Shown here piece after piece: positions 11,979 through 20,188 of a DNA stretch of 64,000 bases. The notes beneath the pieces were generated by a model, which saw nothing but the letters and a program-made list of their open reading frames with translations, made no database searches and was not told the DNA's origin. How positions within the stretch are numbered: position 1 is the first letter of the stretch; each line of letters starts with the position of its first letter. The DNA lies in NCBI GenBank assembly GCA_030685235.1, contig MU839079.1:186001-250000 (forward strand). The letters run 5' to 3'. This DNA comes from Copromyces sp. CBS 386.78 (lineage: Eukaryota; Ascomycota; Sordariomycetes; Sordariales; Sordariaceae). Made by a program: the position numbers and the translations under genes.

Positions 11979-12344
11979 ATGAAGTCGATCACCTACTCCA
12001 TCGTCCTTACCGCAATTGTCTTTCTCGTGGGCACTACCAGCGGCCTTGCCATCATCCGCGAGGATGCCCCTTCTCTGAACGTCTCCATCGGAGGCTCTAT
12101 CAACCCTATTGGCACCACCCTCTCTTCTCTCAACATCTCCGTCGGCGGCGAGATTAATCCCATCGGTGCTCGCAACAGTCTCCGCGACCTATCCAACTCC
12201 AACTCGGCCGGCGGCGCTCCTTTGAACATCTCCATTGGTGGTTCTATCAACCCTGTTGGCAGCACCCCCGCTCCTCTCAATATCTCCATTGGCGGCGAGA
12301 TTAATCCCGTCGGTACTCCAGTGGGAGATGCACATGGCGCGTAG
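11979..12344 (+). CDS. Small secreted protein of four 13-residue repeats
   Basis: 121 residues, single exon. Residues 1-24 form a signal peptide (MKS..., hydrophobic core, cleavage near SGLA). The mature part holds four near-identical repeats at residues 33-45, 51-63, 82-94 and 100-112, consensus LN(I/V)S(I/V)GG(S/E)INP(I/V)G. The seventh-to-eighth position alternates GGS, GGE, GGS, GGE, so the gene grew by duplication of a pair. Every repeat contains an N-glycosylation sequon (NVS or NIS). There is no cysteine and no Lys-Arg site, so it is neither a typical cysteine-rich effector nor a KEX2-processed pheromone. Family unknown to me. GTAGTG at 12341-12346 or GTAGGT at 12360 could act as donors for an intron ending at 12486; the first would remove the stop codon and add about 36 residues. 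Confidence 0.8.
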   Translation: MKSITYSIVLTAIVFLVGTTSGLAIIREDAPSLNVSIGGSINPIGTTLSSLNISVGGEINPIGARNSLRDLSNSNSAGGAPLNISIGGSINPVGSTPAPLNISIGGEINPVGTPVGDAHGA

Positions 12345-13307
12345 TGACTGGACTTGAAGGTAGGTCCAGATCCAGACTGGACTCTGTCGGATACATGTAC
12401 ATTTCCCACTGCACTACATTCTGGCATACCTCGTTCTTGCTGTCCCAAACTTGTGCACTACTTGCTAATCTCCTCTTCGCTGACAGGTATCCCAAGCTCC
12501 CTCGAGGTCGTGAATTCAAGACAAATTTTAACTGGCAAGACCACAGTTTCCGGGCCGTCAAAGCCTATTGCGACGGCGAGGTCCCTTGACATCAAGATAC
12601 CTTACCTACCTACCGCTGGCTTCAATCCTCATCGCAACAAACCCTTGTTGGACGAGAATGGAGATGGATGTTTACGTGGCAGACAGTGGTGGATGAGAAA
12701 CGGATTAAAAAGGGGAATGTAATGCTGACATAACCAAGTTCACTCTGAACAACGTGTGCTTCAATCAAAGTTGCCTTCGTACCCTGTAGCTAGTATAATC
12801 TATGAAGACGTCAAGGACAACAAATTGTGCAAAATGCCATCAGGTACCTCTAGGTATCCTCCGATAGAAGACCGGAGATGTAAGCGTGAAAACTGCCAAA
12901 TGTCGAAAATGAGTAGGTACCTTAGGTATATGACCTTAGCATGACTGGAACGAACTCCATACCTAGGTACCTACCTTAGACCTACTACCGCACATGAAGC
13001 TTGATCGTGCTATCCAGTCCGCAATCTTCAGACCATTGCCCCCCATGTATCCAGTCCTCGGTAGTTGACAATCTTCATAAACAAATGTTGTGATCACAAC
13101 TTGAGGTCATCATCCTAATACCGAATTTGGTTCATGTTGGTGTCAAGGCAAGTCAGTGTCTGCCACTACCTAACATAAGAGAACAGAGGCACCGTGTTGC
13201 TCCTGTAGATCTGAACATACACACACTAACTACCTCTAGGGTATACATGCCAAATGCCATTTGGGTATCTTACCGCCGATTACCATACCTATTACCTATT
13301 ACCTACA
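12345..13307. other. Intergenic: 3' UTR, possible UTR intron, GGTACC/CCTAGG motif cluster
   Basis: A probable intron lies at 12360-12486 (GTAGGT donor, TGCTAAT branch-like motif, CAG acceptor). Between about 12840 and 12985 the motif TACCTAGGTA and partial forms recur several times (AGGTACCTCTAGGTA, GTAGGTACCTTAGGTA, CCTAGGTACCTACC). No coding frame is convincing. Confidence 0.5.
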
Positions 13308-16300
13308 CTATACCTTCGCCCTCTTCGCTCTACTCGTTCCCCTTCCCCTTCCCCTTCCTCTACCCGCGCCTCTCCTCCCCCTAGAGCTCGAAGCTATAAC
13401 ATCCTTATCGTTATCCTCACTATTATCTTGGCCTTCATCCTGTCCCTCATCCCCATCCCCATCCCTATCATCACCATCTTCCTCAACCTCAGCTTCCTCT
13501 TCTATAGTAGCAGCAGCAACAGTAGCAGTCTTCCCCCCTCTCTTCCTCTTCTTTTTACTCCTACTCCCACCCTCTTCCCCATCTCCAGGGGCATCTCCAG
13601 TTAATGGTCCCAGCGCTATAACCGGCAATGCAGTACTGAGTCCACCACCAACCTTACCACTCCTAGCCTTCAACCTCCCCACCGCCTCGGCCATTCTCTT
13701 GCTCCCCTTGGCTTCATTTCTTTTTCTGATAGGAGCATTACCATCCTGCCCACTACTATTATTGTCCCCCCCGCCGCCCCCAAGGTTTCTTGCCCTAGCC
13801 CTGACCGTACCACTCCCCACCCCGCCGCCGCCAAAAAACCTCGTAATATTACTCTGCGTCCCCTCCCGCTCTCGCAAATTCATGTCCCTTATAACCGGCA
13901 CCAGAACCTCACCCGTTCTTTCGGGGGACCAACCGATTGTTTGCATCAGATATTGTCTCAGTCCCTCCAGATCGGGAACGCCCCATTGAAAGGGTTCGGG
14001 CGTGGAATCGACCTCGGGGTGGAGGTAGGCGTCGAAGACTGCTGCGTTGGGGAAGCCGATTGGCAAAAAAAGTTTGGTAGCTTGGGATTTACGGAATTTG
14101 CGACGGAAGGGGGTGTTTAGTAAAGAGGGGTCCATGTCGAGCTGGAGCTGGTGGGGGAGGGGGGTTTGTTGGATGGTTGTCCACCATTCTTTGAAGCGCG
14201 TGAGGGATGAAGAGTCGGAGGCGGAGTCGGGGGAGGAAGAAGAAGAAGGGTCGGGCGCCGCCGCAAACTCGGAAAGTATCTCCACGGCCGTCACGGGCCC
14301 AACGCCTGGTAAACCTTCCGTATAGTCTGACCCTAACAACTGCGCCAAAGCAATCAACTGCCCCCTCCCCAGACTGAGTTCCCTCTCGATATCGCCCAGC
14401 AGATAACACTCGACGAATTTATTCCCGTTAAACATGTTTTTGTAGACTCTCGTCCCGCCAAACAAAAAGGTGTCGCTGTCATCGGTCACGATCCCATCGA
14501 CTAGTCCCAGGCGGACCAGCTCGGCGCACTGCGCTTCGGCTTCCATGGGGGCCGTGATGTAGGGGATGCCGAAGAAGCGGAGCAGGGCTTGGCATTCGGT
14601 TATCATGGTTTGGGTGACTTCGTCGGCGTCGCGGCGGTCTTTGCGTTGTTGTGTCCGTAAAGCTTTGAGTTCGGCTTCGTAGGCTGCGGCTTGGTTTTCG
14701 ATGGACGTGGTCTTGTTTTTGTTGGCATGGGGGTTAAGTTGGCTGGCGAAGCGGGCGTGTTCTTCGGCTTCTTGGGCGAGAGAGGCGAGGAGTTCTTGTT
14801 CTTCTGGATCACTAAAGTCGTCCTCGAATTCGGAGAGGGCGGGGGCGTCGGGGTCAGGTACCACTGCAGTATCGTCTGGTTCAACTCGTTCCTGGTGAGC
14901 TGGTGGGGGCAGGACGTCTTTGAAGAGATCGGCTTCGATTTGGGCGTCTTCTTCGGCTTGATTTGTGGGTGGGCCGAAGGTAAGGGTCGTGGTTTGTGAT
15001 GGAAGGGTTACGTCTTCGAATACAATGTCGTCGCCTTCTTCCTCATTTGGGGAGGGTGATCGGCGGGCTGTCTCAGGTTCTTGCGAAACCTCGTCATCCA
15101 AGGACGGCAAAGAAGCCCCCGGCATCTGAGTAGGTTTCTTTGGTGATGGTGGTACATCGAGCATCTCCAGATCACCATCACTTTCATCGGATGACTCAAT
15201 CATCATGATTTCATCCTCTCGTTGCTTCCGGATTCTGGCCTGCTCTTGTCGAGCCAAGTCTTCATCCTCCTCAGCCATCTTCCTATCGTGCTCCCGCTGT
15301 TTCCGTACAGTCTCACGAATGTCTTCATCCGTGTGTGCTAGCCACGGCGGTAACGGAAGAGGGGCATCCTTCTTTTCCTGGGCTTCTTCGGGTTCTCTTT
15401 CAAACCCGCCAGCATCTTGGTCAGAGTCAGGTTCCATCTCACCAGTTTCAACTGGCTTGGGAGGTTCAGAAACCTTCTTCTCATTTGCTCGACTGCCACC
15501 GAGCAGGCTCTTCCAATCCAGTTTCTCAAATGGAAGTGGACCTTTGAAGGGGGCATTGGCAGGAGCAGGACGATTCTCCCTCACCGGTTTTGGTGCCGGC
15601 GCCTTTGCTTGCTTCCTCCTAGCAGCGGCCATGGCTGCTTGGATATCTCCTTCACTATCGCTGCTGTCGGTACTCTCCCGTCGTCTTGGAACGGCAGCAC
15701 TCGCCCTGTTGTTGACGATATGTGCAACCATGCGACCACTGGTGCTGACAATAGGCTTCGGCGCTTCCACTGCTCTCTGCGTCCATTCTGGTGGAGTAAC
15801 CTCTTCAAACTCCATATTCTCTTCTGACTGTAAGCCAACACCATGCTGATTCCGAAGAGACATGGCAATAGCCCTGTTGAGGTCTTCCTCCTCATCAGCT
15901 TGCATGCCATCTTCTTGCTCAAACACAGCATTGTGCCCGTTAGCAACAAACAAGGCCTCATCATCTTCATCTTGCACCTCTTCACTCTGCCTCCTCGCCC
16001 TATTCAGCTTAGGCAATCGATTCAGCCCTTCAATAGGCACATCCTCAAACTCGACATCATCCTCCGAATCCTCGTCTCCCATGCCCTGAAACTGAAACTC
16101 CAACTCATCCACATCAATAGGATTCGTCACCAGCCCTTTATCCTTCTCCTTACTCACCACGCCCAGGGCATACCCTCCCTCGGCACCCTCATTCTTGACC
16201 AAGATATACTCCCGATTCTGATCGCCCGCCACCCTAGTCGCATTCACTGCCAGCGTCAAATCCAAGCCCGTCATGCCCATCTCGTACATCAGTCTCTGCG

Positions 16301-17177
16301 TGAGATGATTCCGCTCTTTGACCCTCTCAATCTGAAACCGGCTGAAATCCATGCGGTTAGGAAACATGACGTCCAGCTGCTCTTTACTCAGCCCCATCCT
16401 CAGCCTGCTTCTCAGTCTAGCCGCATTCAAGATGTTGTACCGATCGGCAGGCGGTAAAGACTTGAAGAACTCGCCGTCGAAATCGATTTTGGAAAAGTCG
16501 TACAGGTTAATGTCCTCCCCGTTTTCGAACTGCCGGGCGTACTCTTCGAGCTCTTCGACAGACATGATGCGCGGGTCGTCGGGCTTGCCCATGCCTTCGA
16601 TGGAGCCGTTCAGGTCGGGCAGGTGGTATGCGTCTTGCTTGTGGAAGCCGGTGCGGCGGGACTTTTGGCGCTCTTGGTTGGACATGCCTAGTTCGTCGGC
16701 GTAGACGATTTTGTCCATGTCTGGGAGGGGCTCTTGTTCTTCTTCTTCTGCTGCTGTTGTTGTTGCTGTCCTCTTTCCTTCTCGCGCCTCGGCTTTTTTC
16801 CTCCTTCGTTCTGCTTCTTCCTCTGCCATGCGATGCATCTGTACGGCTAGTAACTTGCCTGCCGTCCGTGCGGCATCATCGCGTCTGCCTTCTCGTCTGC
16901 GGCGACGGGCTTGGATGGTGGCGCGCTTGAGAGCGGGAGCGCCGCCGTCGAAGACGAAGACGGGTTTGATGCCGTACCATAGCAGTTTGCATATTCGACG
17001 GAAGAAACCGACAACGTGGGAGTTTCTCAGGGCGTTGCCTTCTTTGTCGCGCACGGCTTTGAGGAACTGGTAGATCCAGATGGAGGCGTCGATGGCCAGG
17101 CGCTTGCGGTTGAGGGTGGACAGGTTGGTTGGGCGGGCGCAGGGTTGGACGACGGTCCAGAGGCCGTTTACACCCAT
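13308..17177 (-). CDS. rad2: RAD2/XPG structure-specific endonuclease (nucleotide excision repair)
   Basis: Single exon, 1289 residues. Rad2/XPG cuts 3' of the lesion in nucleotide excision repair. The start is certain: MGVNGLW is the invariant XPG N-terminus. The N domain (1 to ~100) has D30 and D77 of the metal site (FVFDGGAP). A long acidic spacer (~140-830) follows, as in RAD2 and not FEN1. The XPG-I domain holds PMEAEAQCA at 877-884 (E879, E881) and VTDDSDTFLFG with D900 and D902, then the helix-hairpin-helix LLGSDYTEGLPGVGP with D951. All catalytic residues are present. QSNITRFF at 1108-1115 is a canonical PCNA-binding motif. The tail has a basic nuclear signal and a Gly-Arg repeat. It is divergent from the Lsm gene 0.8 kb away. 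I did not assign a Neurospora mus symbol because I am not sure of it. Confidence 0.95.
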   Translation of the reverse strand: MGVNGLWTVVQPCARPTNLSTLNRKRLAIDASIWIYQFLKAVRDKEGNALRNSHVVGFFRRICKLLWYGIKPVFVFDGGAPALKRATIQARRRRREGRRDDAARTAGKLLAVQMHRMAEEEAERRRKKAEAREGKRTATTTAAEEEEQEPLPDMDKIVYADELGMSNQERQKSRRTGFHKQDAYHLPDLNGSIEGMGKPDDPRIMSVEELEEYARQFENGEDINLYDFSKIDFDGEFFKSLPPADRYNILNAARLRSRLRMGLSKEQLDVMFPNRMDFSRFQIERVKERNHLTQRLMYEMGMTGLDLTLAVNATRVAGDQNREYILVKNEGAEGGYALGVVSKEKDKGLVTNPIDVDELEFQFQGMGDEDSEDDVEFEDVPIEGLNRLPKLNRARRQSEEVQDEDDEALFVANGHNAVFEQEDGMQADEEEDLNRAIAMSLRNQHGVGLQSEENMEFEEVTPPEWTQRAVEAPKPIVSTSGRMVAHIVNNRASAAVPRRRESTDSSDSEGDIQAAMAAARRKQAKAPAPKPVRENRPAPANAPFKGPLPFEKLDWKSLLGGSRANEKKVSEPPKPVETGEMEPDSDQDAGGFEREPEEAQEKKDAPLPLPPWLAHTDEDIRETVRKQREHDRKMAEEDEDLARQEQARIRKQREDEIMMIESSDESDGDLEMLDVPPSPKKPTQMPGASLPSLDDEVSQEPETARRSPSPNEEEGDDIVFEDVTLPSQTTTLTFGPPTNQAEEDAQIEADLFKDVLPPPAHQERVEPDDTAVVPDPDAPALSEFEDDFSDPEEQELLASLAQEAEEHARFASQLNPHANKNKTTSIENQAAAYEAELKALRTQQRKDRRDADEVTQTMITECQALLRFFGIPYITAPMEAEAQCAELVRLGLVDGIVTDDSDTFLFGGTRVYKNMFNGNKFVECYLLGDIERELSLGRGQLIALAQLLGSDYTEGLPGVGPVTAVEILSEFAAAPDPSSSSSPDSASDSSSLTRFKEWWTTIQQTPLPHQLQLDMDPSLLNTPFRRKFRKSQATKLFLPIGFPNAAVFDAYLHPEVDSTPEPFQWGVPDLEGLRQYLMQTIGWSPERTGEVLVPVIRDMNLREREGTQSNITRFFGGGGVGSGTVRARARNLGGGGGDNNSSGQDGNAPIRKRNEAKGSKRMAEAVGRLKARSGKVGGGLSTALPVIALGPLTGDAPGDGEEGGSRSKKKRKRGGKTATVAAATIEEEAEVEEDGDDRDGDGDEGQDEGQDNSEDNDKDVIASSSRGRRGAGRGRGRGRGTSRAKRAKV

Positions 17178-17980
17178 TATCTTTAGGGGTTCGTTGTTGT
17201 GACTTTGGTGATGGTGGGAGGTGGTGGTGGTGGTGTTGTGTGTTGTTGGGGACGATGCCCTGTGTACTGTGTGTGGTCGTCAAGGTGCTCAACCAAGGGC
17301 GCTGTAAGTCGGGATAAACGCGCTAACGGGGAGTGACGTCAGGGCAGACAAACAGTCGATCAAGGCGTGGGTTTTCACTTTGGTCGTGTGAGAAATCTCA
17401 TGGTAATTGAAAATTGTCAAGGTAAACAATCACGCTGAAAAGTAGTGGCAACGTGAAGAATCTCAGTGATGGCAAGCTGACAAGTTCACGTTCATGATCG
17501 AAGCCATGTCGACGCCGATCCGGGCTGCTGCCTGCCAGTTTGTTCTTATCGGTTATCGCTTATCGCTCATATGTTTATGCGATAATCCGATGCCTGCCGC
17601 GCGATGCCTGCCCGCCATGCACTTTCCGAGGGCAGGAGCTTGGGCCCAGGGTTGGCAGTGGTCAATTCCACTTGCTTGGACATTCTCAACCCTGAACATC
17701 AACAAAAGTCAACACCGGAAGCTCATCCAAGACAGCGCGGGCGCTGAACAGATAACAACCATCTTCTTAAAATCATTCTCTTGCTCTAAACAGCTTCCAA
17801 TAACCGACTAACACCATTTTGGGAGGCATATCAAACATTGGTCCAAATATCATAACCCACGCCGTCGCCCCATCAGCCGAGTATCTATCTCAGCATCTCG
17901 GCGACTCACTCATCGAAACCACCCCGGCCCAGCTCCAGATAGAGGCAACTCCTCATCCACCAACACACGACATATCCAGA
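17178..17980. promoter_or_regulatory. Divergent promoter between RAD2 and the Lsm gene
   Basis: 803 bp between two divergent start codons. It contains GT-rich sequence next to RAD2 (17210-17250) and a CT/AC-rich leader next to the Lsm gene. The in-frame stretch before the Lsm start has no ATG. No specific operator recognised. Confidence 0.55.
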
Positions 17981-18557
17981 ATGTCCGAAGACCCAAACGA
18001 CGCCTTCTTCCCCACAGAGAGGGAGGAAGCCACAGAATGGCTCAACTCCCTTCTCAACAAGAACCTCCGAGTCTCCGTTACCGACGGCCGCATGTTCTGG
18101 GGCCAGTTCAAGTGTGTTGATGCTGTAGGTTTCTGTGCACTCTGTATATCATCACCCATGATACTGAAACATCAAACAGGAAAGCAACATAATCCTCCAC
18201 TCAACCTACGAATACCGCTTCCCCACCTCTTCCCAGCTCGCCGCCGCCGCCGCAGCCGTCACTGCGTCCCTTGCCCCATCCTCATCTACCATCACCTCCT
18301 CCTCGGCACTCTCAGCGCCCTCAGATCCTTCAGCACCTTCATCAGCCGCCCTCGAAGAAGCCTACGACAAGGCTGCTGCAGCAGGAAAACTCAAAGTCGA
18401 CCTCTCCTCGCGTTACCTCGGTCTAGTTGTCATCCCAGGGGAGCACATCACCAAGATCGAGCTGGAGGAATTTGCTAGTCAGGTTAGGGCGCGGAATAAT
18501 AAGGGGATGGGCTCGGGGTTTCATGGCGGTTGGAGAGATGCCGGTGGGGTGTCCTAG
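17981..18557 (+). CDS. Lsm-fold NatC auxiliary subunit (Mak31/NAA38-like)
   Basis: Exons 17981-18124 and 18180-18557, 173 residues, 55-bp intron. NatC acetylates protein N-termini at the ribosome; Mak31/NAA38 is its small Lsm subunit. The Lsm1 half is WLNSLLNKNLRVSVTDGRMFWGQFKCVDA, joined by splicing to ESNIILHSTYEYR; the Lsm2 half is RYLGLVVIPGEHITKIELEEF, as in human NAA38. Between them is an Ala/Ser/Pro-rich insert of about 50 residues. The upstream frame stays open to about 17819 but has no ATG. Oddity: the frame continues open after the TAG for another 133 codons, and a GT...AG segment of 75 nt (18483-18557) containing the stop could be an optional intron (see findings). It converges with set-7. 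Confidence 0.85.
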
Positions 18558-18956
18558 GCGGATATTGGGAGCCGGAAGACGATTCATCAGGGCAAGGATG
18601 AGGAGGAGGACGAGGAGGTAAAGGACACATATTCCTCGCAGTCGCTTCCCAAGCCTGATAACTTTCAGTTTTTGGAAAAACAAAATCAAGGCTCGACCTC
18701 CTCAACCACCACTACCACTACCACTACACCTAAAGCCTCAATCAACCCCGCCTACGCGCAACCCTCCAAGGAACCAACCGAACTGCAAAAGATATGGGGG
18801 ATGATGAGGAAAGAAAATTATGGCAAGCAACTGTGGAAGGAAATGAATGTCGTGAGACTGGTTTCGCACGAGGAAAGGAAGAGACAGGAGGAGGAGATGA
18901 TGAAGAAGAAAAGGGAGGAGTGGGAGAGGAATATGAGGAGGGAAAGGGAGGACTAA
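18558..18956 (+). other. In-frame open extension after the Lsm stop codon
   Basis: Same frame as Lsm exon 2, open for 132 sense codons to TGA/TAA-type stop at 18954-18956. It reads as acidic, then Thr-rich, then a charged helical segment (KIWGMMRKENYGKQLWKEM followed by a Glu/Lys/Arg-rich coiled-coil-like end). It has no ATG before about 18798. It may be the C-terminal exon of the Lsm protein if 18483-18557 is spliced out, or 3' UTR. Composition looks coding-like; no homologue recognised. Confidence 0.45.
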
Positions 18957-20188
18957 GAGGGAGGACCGAGGGAATAATGCTGTCGGGGGAAGAGGAGAGA
19001 ATGCTTGGGGTGGAGTGGATTGAGATGTACCTTGGAGGGTGGGAATGGTGGAGGAGGAGGTGGAAGAGAGGGGTTGCAGACACTGAAGAACAGAAGACGA
19101 TGGTGGATGAAGAGGAAAATCGTGAAAATTGTAAGAATGCGCCGAGGTTGTGAAGAGAAAAGAGGGGAAATAGATGTCAAGGAGGTGGATGAAAGAGAGA
19201 ACAGTAGTAAAGAGTAAGAGAGGTTGGAGAGCGCCATAATCGCGATGATTACCTCTAGTGGTAAGTAAACAAAACAGCATCGTTCCAAGTCTACACTGGG
19301 TGGCTAACTGTGTGCACAAAAGCAGTTGCTAGGTAGGTAGTTACGTAGGTACGTCCAAGCTTTAGTGGTAGTCTAGATGTCGCCAAGCGGTAGTGGTAGG
19401 GTTTGTCCACAGTCCACAGTCCACAGTCCACAGTCCACCGAGATAGGAACAAGGCATGGAAATGGAACTCAAAAGCGCATTTCATCTCGCATTCCATCTA
19501 GTTATTTAGAAACCGTAACGACTAGCTCCCGTCCGAGTTCTCCATGTCGCAAGACCATACCATAAGTTACTTATGTGCAATACAACAACATCATCATCAT
19601 AAAAAAATGTTACAACCCCAGCGCAGCGCAGCGCAGCGAAAACCAAGACTCCTCCTCCTCCTTCTTCTCTATTTTTTCTTTGCATGTCCATCCATCCATC
19701 CATCTATCTCCTTCCGCTCATTTCCATCTCTTGGAGGAAGAAGACATGGAAACCTCCAACTCTTCCGTCGTCAACCTCCCCCCGTCCTCTTCAATTTCAA
19801 CCAAGGTACCAACAAATTAAGTTATCCCCACTACCACTACCTAAGGTAAGCTCGAGTCCAACATCACTCACTCACTCACTCACTCACTCACTCACTCACT
19901 CACTCACTCACTCACTCACTCACTCACTCACTCACTCACTCACTCACTCACTGCCACCAAGATAACGAACCACCTGAGCTTGATGACCTAAAGGTGTTTG
20001 TTTGTACCTCTTGGCATCTCCTCTTCATATTTTCATCTCCTTATTTTTATTTATCTATCTACCAGCTACCTCGTCCACCTCATCCACTCCGCTCTTCTTC
20101 ACCCATCACCCAAAGAATGGAACCCAAACAAAAGGAGACATTTCCTGCCCGAGCCAAGAAAATGAAGACCGGATCACAAGTCAAATTC
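18957..20188. other. Convergent intergenic region with microsatellites
   Basis: 3' flanks of the Lsm gene and set-7. Contains a purine-rich stretch (18960-19210), a five-fold CCACAGT repeat (about 19405-19437), a GCGCA repeat (about 19621-19638), CCAT repeats (about 19688-19702) and (CACT)22. No credible gene. Confidence 0.7.
19865..19952. repeat. (CACT)22 microsatellite
   Basis: 88 bp of uninterrupted CACT units, 22 copies, in the likely 3' UTR/flank of set-7. Confidence 0.97.

Noticed and set aside
12840..12990. Palindromic CCTAGGTACC cluster as a specific operator
   Set aside because: Similar motifs recur in other intergenic parts of this window (about 10490 and 19330), so it looks like a general intergenic motif rather than a gene-specific site.
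13127..14325. Plus-strand open frames opposite the RAD2 C-terminus
   Set aside because: They are antisense readings of low-complexity Gly/Arg/Asp codons of RAD2, with no domain and no independent start context.
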